A DNA stretch of 64,000 nucleotides from Taeniopygia guttata (lineage: Eukaryota > Chordata > Aves > Passeriformes > Estrildidae), in contig NC_133026.1 in assembly GCF_048771995.1 (NCBI RefSeq), forward strand, positions 103,199,001-103,263,000, in the 5' to 3' direction. A program made the position numbers and the translations under genes. Every line of letters starts with the position of its first letter. Position 1 is the first letter of the stretch. Under the pieces are notes generated by a model. That model had not been told where the DNA came from, ran no database searches, and saw only the letters and a program-made list of their open reading frames with translations. Positions 1 through 11,348 of this stretch are shown piece by piece.

Positions 1-2181
1 ATGGTTCTATACTGTGACAATGCTTCTTGTTCTTGTAGAAACTATGTAAAATAAACCCATTATTTTTGCCACTGCAGTGATATGGGGCAAATTCAAGGTT
101 TCAGGATCATGATGGCAAGTTTTAAATTTTCTGCCTCTACTGAGTGATTTTTTAAAATAAAAAATAAATGAACAACAAAAATGAAAAAGCTGTTAGACTA
201 TTATCAGGCATGCAGCTAGTGTCTCCAAGGAAGATACAGGGGTTTGTGTCTGACATCTCCTTCAAACTGTGAATCTGTATTACAGGCATTCTTTAATAAA
301 TTGAGAAATATGTGGGAAAAAATTGCAATGCCTTTCACTCAAACCTTGATTAAAAGTCACACAAGACTGGTCTGTCCTCTTTCGTGCATGCTAGGCTCCA
401 TGAATCTTTCTGTATCTAAATCTCTTCTGGGTGCTAATTCAGGACTCCCAACAATAAGTGATTTTTGTGCTCAGATTTATTGAAATGCTCTTATCTGTAC
501 ACTATAATGACTGTAGATGAGATGTTGGTATTTTTTATACTCAGGGCACTTGGGCTGATCGTTAGGAATTTTTCACATTAAGAGTATTTTCAGCTGACTT
601 GTTGCATTATTAAGTAGGACCCTTGTCATAAAAACAAGAAAATAGCTGAAAGGATGAGGTCATTCATGGTGACCTCAGATCTGTCACTAAACAAGGATGT
701 AACTTGTTCATTTAAATGCAAAATGAGAGGACAGAAATCAGGGTTTGGTGTAGATTTTAATTCCTCTCAACACCAAATGTGTATTTGAATCATATTTTTC
801 ATATGCATTGTTCACCAAATAATTCAATTTTTCAAGTTAATTCCAGAAAAGTGCAACATTTACAAGTCTGTTTTGCTATTTTACCTGAAATTAGGCCAAA
901 GATAAGTATAATTTCTTGTGTAAACACTGTGCCTACATTTCCTCCTTATTTGAGATGGGATTGGATTTTCACATAGTGCTAGAGGATCTGCCCTGACAGG
1001 TGACTTTTTGCAGGTCATCTGATAACCCTATCAGCAGAGGCAGAACTTTTGAGCTGGAGGCATAATTCTCTCTCTCAGGTGACAAGTCACTGCTCATCCT
1101 GGAGCACAAGTTTAGCTGTAATTTTCCTTCTTTCCTCCCTTCTTCCTAAAGCAAGCAGCTCTTGCTTTTGGTTTTGGTTTGATTTTTTAGGAAATACATG
1201 AACATAACTTGCTTGTTTTATACATTCATGCTCGGATTGGAACACCCCAAAAGTGATAAGTGTGCTGAAAAATGCAGTACTGGCTGCTTAAAAACAGGTC
1301 AATAGTTCCCTGTCTGAACAGATGTTCTTGCTCAATAGGCACATGATACTTTTCTTCCTGGAAAAAAATTGTTTTCTACAGTTAGTTTATAAGGACTTTA
1401 TCTATGAGAATAGCATGGTGTGCTGTTATACCTGCATAGGTTTTTCGACCCTGTAGTGTTACACTGAAATTCACAGTAAGATAGTTGAAATAAGTTTTTG
1501 TGGTGCTTCATAGCACTTCATAGTAGCTAAAAAGTTGTTCCTGTTGTTTTTATAAATCACATTCTTCTTTTAGTTGACACTGGCTTTTATATTCTTGTCT
1601 TTGGCACTCGTAGAGTTTCTTTCCAACATCTTTCTGATTAAAATATAGCAGCCCTTCATCATCATTGTCATTTGAATAACTTTTACACAAGCTATTTAAT
1701 AAAGTGTTATATATCAAGTAGCATAAAACAAGATCTTCAAAACTCAAATGTTGACTTTTGAGACAATGTTAAAGAAGTAGCACCTTGGTGGCACCAAGTA
1801 CTGAGAAAAAAAAATCATATAGTTTGTTTTTAAGAGTTTAAAGAGATTTGAGTTAATTGCTGGATCAGGTGACAAAGTGCCTTTTGCTCTGAGGGATCAC
1901 AACTTATACTCACAGCATCATAAAGCAGTTTGATTAATAAAGTAGGTGGCTGTTATACCAAAAATAGTAAATGCCACCTCATATAGTCTGTATTAAATGC
2001 ATTTGAATAGTCTATATCAGAGCAATGGCTTTCTTGATTTCTTAAAATCTTCTGAACAGCCTTAGGGTTGGATAAGATGCAAAACTGGTGTACCTACATT
2101 TCTGTATTTGCTGAGTATACCAGTCCCCTAATGACTGGATGAATATAACTGTCCTATACGTGTATGTATGTGTATTATGTG

Positions 2182-2184
<3 letters not shown>

Positions 2185-2241
<57 letters not shown>
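2185..2241. repeat. (TA)25 microsatellite with a short CA tail
   Basis: An uninterrupted alternating TA tract runs from 2185 to 2234 and passes directly into a CACACA tail. It is preceded by TGTATG-type units. Long pure TA runs are normally length-polymorphic and prone to slippage and cruciform formation. Confidence 0.95.
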
Positions 2242-2242
<1 letters not shown>

Positions 2243-5200
2243 TGGAGCTGTCTCATAGTGCAGAACTTTCTCATTGTGGGTCAGCTTTGAAAATTTCATT
2301 ATTAACAATACATTAGAATAATGCATGTTTATTGTGTTCTCTGGTTTACTGTAGTTTTTTAAAAAATCTCAGATATAAAAGTAAGCAAACCATGCAGGCA
2401 CAAATTAACTCAAATACAGCAACCCTGAAAACTGATTATGACCCACAAAATTAAATTTCACAAATTCTTACTGGGTTAAATGATACTTATACAGTTTTTA
2501 TTGGATTCAAATGGATATAACTGATAACAATGTGCAGCTTGTTTGCATGCCATGGCATAAAAGGAAATAACTTAAAAATCATCTAACTGATGAAGTTAAT
2601 TGCAATAAATTATTTGAAAGAATCACTCTTATTCCCTTAATTTTCATTTAAGTTTAAAAAAAAGACATTAAGACTTATACTCACTTATAAATATGTCCAC
2701 ATCAGGAGTGGGTTTGCGGCAATTTAAACTAATTAATTTCTAAGCCAATTTAGATGCATCACTAATCAAATTCTCTGAGACCAGCTTGATACCAATGTGT
2801 GCAATAATACAGAATTCTGCTTACCCTACCTTAAGTTTATTAAGTATTCAGAAAACCACTGGGAGTAAAAACCAGTAGAAACTTGTTTTCTTGCTAACAT
2901 CAGCAGCAAACAAAGAAAGTACATTTCCAGACCGAGGAAGAGGGAACAACTTTTACAGACATTTTTCTTATACAGAAATCACTCTTTGAAAAGTCAATAC
3001 CCCAGCCAAGTGTTGCCTTTTGAAAGTTAGCTGCAGTGAAGAGCCTAAAAAAAATCCTTGCCATAATGTTGAAAAGAGTGAAGCAATATTAATACCTAGC
3101 TAACTTAAACGTTACATGATCAGATTACTCAGAAATAATTGACTTGCTTAAGTTTCCTCTAGGTTCACAGGTTGGCTTCTGGGATTCAGGGATTCAGAAG
3201 GGGAGGATCCTAATTATTCTTTAGTCCGACCTCTGTGACAAGAACTATATAATTTCAACTTGCAATTGCTCAATCAAATTTCTGACAAACTTCTCCTAAA
3301 ATGACTGACTGGTAAATTAGCTTTATCATCAGTCTGCCACCATGAAAGGACAAGACATTGGCAGCAGAGGGTCAGGAAGGACAAAATGCAGTTCTTAACA
3401 AACTGTGAAGGAAGGCACATCACACAGTACTTGCTTTAGTAAAGATCAGGAAATTGTTACTTGGGCTTGGTTCTGCCCACACATCTACCTTGATATATAT
3501 CCAGTTTTGATAGGGTTTAAGCCTCCTGGATGCTCAGATATTAACTATCCTTCTGTAACTGAAGGGATAGAAATATACAATAGTGTATTAATATGGCAAA
3601 CACCAGTAGTTACTACTACTACATGGCAATTTCAAGAAATAGCATCTACAGTGACATGTCCAAACACAGTGAGACGTGTGGGCTCCACTATGGCACACTG
3701 ACTTCTGGAATGTTGAAAGAGCTACTGATACAGTCTGGAAATTAGGTTTTATATGCACTGTTTGGGTGAGGTTTTCAAGAATCAGATTTAGAAATGTAAT
3801 CAAGACACATGTTTTTGAGTTATTAGCACCAGGAACTTGCAATGTGCACTTGTAGACAAAGTCTTTACATTCCACCATTACTCAGTAGGCAAAAGAATAA
3901 GCAATTAATTAATTGTGAAAACTTCTCGATACATCTTCTAACTACAGTGACTAGATACTTGCAGACTGTTCAACCCACTGTGTTTCTGAAAATCTTGGGT
4001 TTGGTTCTTGTACTGTGTTTTTACATAAATATCTGTTTACATAGATGTGTCTGTATTTGGTTAGCACCACTCCACATTTAAAAAAATTTTCCCATTTTGT
4101 TTTATTAACATTATTGCCAAGGGGAAAAGATGCAAATTCTGGAACTTGAGAGTGCTGCAGTAACACATAACAAAGTATTATATCAAAGTGCCAGTGAAGT
4201 TGCTTGCTGTAAAATTTATAGGAAAATAATCTGATTTCATTAAGCTGAATATTATTACATTTATTTATTTATTGTTACATATTCTTGATCTAAGTGGGAA
4301 AAACTACCATATTTCATAAGATTTTCCTTGTTTTCCATAAATTACTTTTACAAAATTAAAGTACTGATATTCAGAAAGCTTATTAATTTCTTACGATGAT
4401 GATTTTTGACATATAAGTTTTGAACCATAAAATACATTTAAGTATCCTATTTTTATCTAAAATTATAAGGTTTCATGTTTTCAATTACTGCTCCAATATG
4501 GGGAAAAATAAAATTTTGGTAAAGTGCTGAAAGCATTTGAATGGTTTGCTAGACTTAGTTTAAGGAATAGATCAAGCAGTGTTTCCCCAATTTCCTCAGT
4601 GCTGTACCTGTGAAAAGATGGTAAATAATTCACATGTTGACTAAAAAAGACCAGTCTGCTGCACTCTTTTTCTTTTTTATTTTCTTTCATCATACTTCAT
4701 TGCATATAAAGGTTGATATTCTGTATCAGAGACCTTCTACCATGACTGTACTGAAGCATTTGAATCTTCAAATCTATAGGAGAGACTCTGTCCTGAACAG
4801 ACTCACATCCTTATCGTTGAAGTTCTTGGTGGTGTTTTTCCAGATGTTTTGTTTTTAGCTAAATGTTAGGGGCAAGGCCAAAACTGTTTCTCTTCTGATT
4901 TACCTCAGCCTAACTGAATTTCAGCAGGTATATATGATACCTGTGTGCATATACCTATAAATAGAGCCAAGTGCTAATTGCTTGACACCAGTAAAGTTCA
5001 CAAGTTTTGGGGGTTAAATATTATAAGCCATCAGTGATCTACTTTGGGTCATAACACTCAGTTAATGTGAAATCTTTTTTCCAGAGATTTAGTTGTTTAT
5101 AGACTCCTGACTTTTGGGCCACAAGAGTTGAATTGCTTAAGTTGTGTGCTGTTAATATACTGGTCATTTTTATAGAGAGAGAAGTTCAGCAGCAGCTGTG

Positions 5201-6351
5201 TAGTACAAGGAGTAAAGTGGGTCTCCTAGGAAGCCTATATGCCCTGGATTTTGTCTGTGCTTCCATAATTTGTGATAATATCCTAGTGATAAACTGCATT
5301 TAGCAGACACCTTTGGCTGTCTCACCTGTTCTCTGCACAATAATTTAGCTTCCCTGGGATAGCAATTAAGCTTCTGACTGGCATCAGCAGCTTCCAGCAG
5401 AAGAAATTAAAAGGAGAAAAAAATCTGCTGGAGAAATATTCACCTGTCATCCACTGGGTATGCACATGCAGATTTTCCAACTCAATTCATTTAAGATGCA
5501 GGATGAGCCATATTTAGTCTCACCTTCAGGAGATCCTTCACTGTATCCAGCTGGGAAGCTGGAGGCACACTACTTGCAAACAAAAGTGTCCAGACTTATG
5601 AAAAGGTCACCAGCAAGGGATTTAAACCTTCAAGTACATGGGATATTAAGTCTGTGGTGACACTGAGTGTCATAAAAATAGTTTAAATACTTTGTATAAA
5701 TTTCTGCAGGATTTTAGTTTTTTTAGTTGTGCCTGTTTCCTAAGCCAGTGAAGCTTAGGCTTTCATCAAATAAAGCATCAGCTTGGCAGTGAGGGATGTC
5801 TGGAAAAAGCATGGCCTTGGCAGAATTCCTGATGGTGTGGTATCTAGACTTCAGTAGTTCTCATTTGGGATAATGACATCCATAACTCACTGTGGTATTA
5901 TTCCCTCGAGCAGTTTAAAACTTCTTATAAAAATCTTTGCTTCAGTTTTGTAATAGTAAATCCCTATATCCTCAGAAACCATCTGCTTAGTTTTTTATTA
6001 AGATAATGCATGTTCTGTTTTCATACCAATTTTTTGCATGTAAAAGTAACAATACAGGATTTGAAACCCTACTTTCAAGAATTCCTCCCAAATATTAAAA
6101 ATATAAGGAAATATGTTTGAGTCCAACAAGTCAAATTGAGCACTGCCCCTCTAAACCCAGAGGCTGCAGTAGTGAAGTTTAGGTCTGCTGAGATCTCCCT
6201 GTATCTGTGTTTTGTGTGGCAGCTGTGTGAGGTGCAAGGGCTCCACTGTTCACACACCCATTTATAACAGACAGTAAATCAGACTGAGGTCCACCTGTGC
6301 AGTGTGGAAGAACTCCTGCTTTTTATCCTCATACTTAGTTGTGTACTAGTT

Positions 6352-6822
6352 AGAATCATTGACTCATAGAATGGTTTGGGTCGAAAGCAATCTTAAAGAT
6401 CATCTCGTTCCTATCCCCGTGCATGGGCAGGGACACCACCCACCAGACTAGGTTACTCAGAGTTCCATCCAAGCCAGCCTTGAGCACTTCCAAGGGTGGC
6501 GTACCCATAAGTTCTCTGGACAACCTCCAGTGCCTCATCACCCTTGGAGTCAATTCTGCTTAGCATCTAATTTAACCCTGCCCTCTTTCAGTTTAAAACC
6601 ACTGCCTTTTTCCTATCACTATCTGCTCATATAAAAAAATCCCTCTTCCTCCTTCTTAAGATACTGGAAGGCCACAGTGAGGCCTTTGTGGAGTCTTCTC
6701 CAGGCTAAACATCCTCTCTGAGCCTGCCTTCACAGGAGACGTGCTTCAACCAATTGATCATCTTTATAGCCCTCCCCTGGACCCACTCCAACAGGTCCAC
6801 ATCTTTCTTGTGCTGAGAAAGT
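6352..6822 (-). mobile_element. CR1 LINE 3' tail, antisense
   Basis: The plus strand reads as the reverse complement of a CR1 3' end. It starts with the AGAATCATTGACTCATAGAAT terminal microsatellite-like motif, then GGTTTGGGTCG, the GGGCAGGGACACC block, CTTTCAGTTTAAAACCA, the TACTGGAAGGCCACAGTGAG block and the TCCAACAGGTCCA block. About 470 bp of the 3' UTR and end of ORF2 remain, so the copy is 5'-truncated in the usual CR1 way. Many differences from the consensus I remember point to an old insertion. The exact subfamily is not determined. Confidence 0.93.
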
Positions 6823-7326
6823 TGTGTTCTTTGTTGCTCCTTTCAAATTGTGGGGTTCGTGCTTTTTCTCAGAAGAAACACTATTAATGTTACCTGAATT
6901 TGTGTGTTCATTTATTCTTGTTAATCGAGTTTATATAGGACTACCAAGTTAGAAAGATATTACTGATGTATCTCATCACTTCAACTGTTCAAAGCATTGC
7001 ATGAATTTTATCCCTTTACAAATATTAACCCCTGGGTTGGTGCTCTCCTGAGCACCCATTCACTCAGTTAAAAATTTGTGTTTGTGTGCTGATGTTTCTT
7101 CCTGAGGGCTCATCTCCCATAGTGAGCATGTTTAAACAACTGAAGTACTCTTACAATGAAACATTCAAATTCAAGCCTTTATTATTATGCAATCTGGGAT
7201 TATTTTTTTTATCATTAGACTTCCTTCTGTGTCAAACCACCCAGTTTGACACTCCCTGTTCCAGATTCCTGTCCCATGAGCTAGTTGTTTGGAAATACTG
7301 GCTAGGAAGACAAAAAAAACTGTGGC

Positions 7327-7347
7327 TTTTTTTTTTTTTTTTTTTTT
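7327..7347. repeat. T21 homopolymer run
   Basis: Twenty-one consecutive T residues. No target-site duplication or retrocopy body was recognised beside it, so I treat it as a simple repeat. Confidence 0.95.
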
Positions 7348-7916
7348 AACTAGAGAAAGTGGTTTTTTCACTAGGTATTTGGGATTAAACTGTAACCTGA
7401 AGGCAGTACACAGAAATAGGGTAACGAACAAAAGGAGAAGGAGAGCATAACTTGGAGGACTGATGCACTGGAAACAGTGAGCCTGATTCAAAGTGCTTTG
7501 GCTGTCTGAGGATTCTTGTGCATGACTTAACTAGTTTCTGGATTAAACCTTGCATATGCCCTAGGAGTGGAATGTATAGCTGCTTCAGCAGCATGTGCTC
7601 TCTGGAAAAAAACTGTGGAAACTAGTCTGTGTTATGTCAAACAGGTTTCTTTTACTATTCAGAACAAGAGATTTCTGATTAACTCCATATCTAAACAATT
7701 TTAATGATTCACGAGACTACTTTGACTTGACTCTCCAGTCAGAGCAGTTTCTGTACAGAACTTCACTCCTTGATCTATGTCCAAGAACATATTTATCAGG
7801 GAATTTATAAGTCCTTTAAATTCACTTCCTTATGTGAATTAAACTAGCTTTCATAGTTTGAAAGTTCCCTGTGTGTGAAGTGAGGATTTCTTGACATTTT
7901 TCACGTGTCGTGTGAT

Positions 7917-8350
7917 GCTGTAGTGTTCTCCCTCGGAGTCCTCCCGCCGGGCAGTCTCTGCCGCAGGAGAGCTGCAGGGATGAGTTTCCCCCTTGCCCGC
8001 GGGGAAAGCGCCGCATGGATGTGCTCTCCCTGCACCGACTGAATGCTCAGGCTCTCCTGGCTGGACAAGGAGAGCGCCAGCCTTTTGACAATTTTCTTGG
8101 GGAGGATTCGTTTTGTTTTTCGGGCAGCTTAACATTCAAAATACCATGGCCACTTGGAGAGCCGCAGATCCTTCAGGTTGCCCTGACACAGGTTGCCAGG
8201 TACTTGAGCGCGCACGAAGAAGAACTGCTGCACCGAGAGCCCTTCATTGTCGTGCCCCGGCGGCTCGGAGGGCTCGGCAGCTCCGGCATCGAGAGCAGCT
8301 GCCCCCGACATTGTGACATTGTTTTTGCGTCGTTTCTGCAGAGGAGCGGC
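7917..8350. promoter_or_regulatory. CpG-rich intronic patch, possible alternative promoter or enhancer
   Basis: This block is strikingly richer in G+C and CpG than the AT-rich intron on both sides, with CCCGCCGG, CCCGCGGGG, GAGCGCGCACG and CCCCGGCGGCTCGG-type strings. It ends with two CATTGT (SOX-like) hexamers at 8309-8314 and 8317-8322. It lies in the sense intron 2.6 kb before a DLGAP1 exon. A 119-codon open frame (8015-8374, +) crosses it, but I do not recognise its translation and the Kozak context is only partial (G at +4, C at -3). DLGAP family genes are known to use internal promoters for shorter isoforms, so an alternative first exon is possible. An enhancer or an unrelated noncoding RNA promoter would look the same. 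Confidence 0.4.
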
Positions 8351-10974
8351 AGGAGCTTACATCATTTCCAGTAATGAAGTGCCTGGGGTTCTTTTATGAC
8401 TTGCACATTCTGCTTCTCTGGAGCTGTACAGTATGTTCTGCGTGACTTCAGGAAACCGAGGATTTGTTTTGACTTGCTAAAAGAACGTTTTGCTATTTCT
8501 CTTTGCAACTTCACCGTGTGACTTGTCAATTCTCTCCCCCTCTTAAGAATAACTTCAGATTTAATTAGCTGAGTGCAAACATCTTTCATTGTGGTGTGGA
8601 TTATACTCCTCATTGAGTACATTTACCAACAGAATGAAAGGCAACTTAATCAGGCAATTCTGTATTTGTACTGCTGTGTCCAGAGAGCATGGTAGCTGTC
8701 AATAGACAGTTGCTATTCTAGTGCAGGATGCCCAGTGACGTGGGGAACTGTCTTGTTAAGGCTTGCCCTTTGGTTCTGATGCTCTCTCTCCTACCTAAGA
8801 CACCTTTTCAAGTGTGTTTCATTATCATTTCCCTCTCTGCTATGTTAGAAAAATGATACTTATGTGCTGTGCTGGGATGTACTGAAGGTGCTGGCATGTC
8901 CCCAGAAGTTCCCTAGTATCTTTCCTAGCATATTTTTAATGGTAGCATTTATACTGTGCTGAATTGCAGTGTTGCATTGCTTATGAACCTCTCTTAGACA
9001 AGTTTGGCAGCAGCTTCCCAAAGAGTTACCTGGATATATGCATGTGTGTGTGCTTTGAATTCCTCTGTGCTGGATTTCAGTTTGCATTTCCACAACTCGG
9101 AGAACATTCTCCATGAACCGCCATGAGTATTTCTGAGGTATCCTGACTCAAGCAGCAGATTCCACAATTCTCCATGCGTCCTGGAGTATATGACTGTGCT
9201 GCAGCAACAGCAGCTGGTTTACCTGCATGTGCTGTCACAACAGATGCTTTTTGACAGAAGCAAAACCAATGAAAAACAGCACAACATTTGTAGTCCCCTT
9301 TGTGGAACTGTCATCCTTTCTGTTAGTTCCAGGTATTGACCTTGTCATGAGAACTTTATAAAACACCTTTAACTCTATTAACTATTCACTTCCCCAGAGT
9401 TAAAATTTGACAAGTCCATTTTTAGCCATCTCTTCTCTCAGAGATGCCGTGGTTGGTTTCAGTTTGATTCTTCAGAAGTGAATCATAGTTTCAAAACCCT
9501 CACTACCTGAAACACTTCTTTTTTTCCATTAGCATTCAACATGTTTAACATGGGTTCAGACATGTTATCAGAAACTTATACTAGAGTCCTTTAAAAAAAT
9601 CCTGTGTGATTTCATGCCCTGGAAATACCTTTCACACTGCAATATTCCTACAGCTATGGGGAGATATGAGGCATATGGATGTGAGCTAGTCAAATTAATG
9701 CCATAATGGCTTCTGGCTCGACAAGCAGATACAGTGCAAACAGAAAGCAGAACAGCTGTAGTAGAGTTACCTTTCATGTGGGTGGCATAGACGTCTGCCA
9801 GTTAAAATGATCTGATGAATCATTTCTTGCCATATGATTACTGTTAATAAGAATTTATGTTAACAAGTTTGTGTCTGAACTTTGCACAGGTTCATGCCTG
9901 CATTTTATTTTGTTAAAAAATAGAGCATATCATGGTTGTTTAATGGACTTTCTTTCCTCCCCTGAAAGCATTCCAGGACTTCAGTAATGCAAAGCTGCCA
10001 ACTAACCGTTAAAGGAGACGTTTTAATCTCCATGTAGTGCTTTCTATATGTAATTCTGTGTATACAGAACAATAATTTTAACCTGGGAACCTCAAGCTAA
10101 GCTTATAACTCCACATACCAGCACTTACAAAGAGAGCGCAGCCTTCAAAATATGAACTTTTATTAAAGTCTTCATTATTGCACACATTTGCATTATACTT
10201 ACACTTTACCCCTGACTGATTTTAGCCATTGACTTCATTACACTTACTCCGTGTGTGTAAAATCAAGCAATTTTTTTTCCAGAACTGATGTATTTATGGT
10301 GAGAAATTAGGCATGGCAAAATGTTCTTTTAAATATGTCCTCAATAACTTACAAAGCACTTCAAAGCATTTGAGAAGTCTGTGCAAGAAGTGAGACATTT
10401 TATAGAAAGAAATACACAAGTCCAAGCATGGTGAGTGTTAACAAACTTTGATAAAGGATGATTTGAGAATCCCTCTCATCAGAAAAATGTGGTTTGAAAT
10501 TCTGCATATAGTAGGACAGGGTAGGGAGACAGAAAACAATTGCAAAAGACCTGCTTGAAGTACAGTTTAGCTGGGATAAGTGGTTGGAGACTTTTCACCC
10601 TTGTGAATCTTGTTTGGGAGACATAAGCAGAACAAACATTTTGGTGGAAGGTCTTGTTCCCATGGGACTTAGAAGAGTTAGTAGAAAATATATTGAGGAA
10701 AACAATCCTAAAAAGACTAAGGAGGAACTTGACAAATAGATACTTTCTCTCCCAGTTTGCCCTACTAACAATTCTGCCACTCACATAGGAGGAATAGAAT
10801 GCACTGATAAGCAAGGCATTACTATGGCACTCAGATTTACTTTTGGGGGCTCTTTGGCTAACAGCCTCCTCCTCACCTTTGCTCTGTCCATGCTTATTGA
10901 TGGTTTGAGATCACATTTGCACCCATTTGCCCCGCAATGTCAATAAAACAAGAACTCTGCTATGTTTTTTCCAG

Positions 10975-11348
10975 TGTCATCCTGCATTACCACCTACAAG
11001 AAGACACCGCCGCCAGTCCCACCGAGAACTACCACCAAACCCTTTATTTCCATCACAGCCCAGAGCAGCACAGAGTCTGCCCAAGATGCATACATGGATG
11101 GGCATGGACAGAGGGGCGATATCATCAGCCAGTCTGGACTTAGCAACTCCACGGAAAGCCTGGACAGTATGAAGGCACTGACAGCTGCTATTGAAGCTGC
11201 CAACGCACAGATCCATGGACCTGCAAGCCAACATGTAGGGAACAATACTGCCACTGTCACCACCACTACAACCATTGCCACTGTTGCAGTAGAAGATAGG
11301 AAGAAGGACCACTTCAAGAAAAACAGATGCTTATCTATTGGAATACAG
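10975..11348 (+). CDS. DLGAP1: DLGAP1 coding exon, SH3-ligand segment and first half of LC8 motif 1
   Basis: DLGAP1 is a postsynaptic scaffold that bridges PSD-95 family guanylate kinase domains to SHANK proteins. This exon of 374 nt follows a TTTTTTCCAG acceptor. It starts with the last two bases of a Val codon, encodes 124 further residues and ends at a codon boundary before GTACAG. The translation VSSCITTYKKTPPPVPPRTT closely matches the human protein from about the middle onward. It carries a PPVPPR class II SH3 ligand, Ser/Thr-rich low-complexity stretches (TATVTTTTTIATV) and a basic EDRKKDHFKKNR segment, and ends in SIGIQ. SIGIQ is the first half of a dynein light chain (LC8/DYNLL) binding motif that the next exon completes. 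Reading through the donor would add a hydrophobic 46-residue tail before a stop (see findings). Confidence 0.97.

Larger units (their letters stand above)
1..10974 (+). other. DLGAP1: DLGAP1 intron (3' part), upstream of first visible exon
   Basis: No exon of DLGAP1 or any other recognisable gene was found here. The exon that should donate the first base of the split Val codon at 10974/10975 must lie upstream of the window or in a form I could not recognise. The stretch is AT-rich and contains a (TA)n microsatellite, one CR1 LINE tail, a T21 run and a CpG-rich patch at 7.92-8.35 kb, all listed separately. The remaining sequence shows only short random open frames. Calling it intron is an inference from the acceptor site at 10971-10974 and from the known large introns of this gene. 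Confidence 0.75.

Noticed and set aside
8015-8374. 119-codon frame as an upstream DLGAP1 coding exon
   Set aside because: The translation does not resemble DLGAP1 and has no suitable donor in phase with the exon at 10975; kept only as part of a possible regulatory block.
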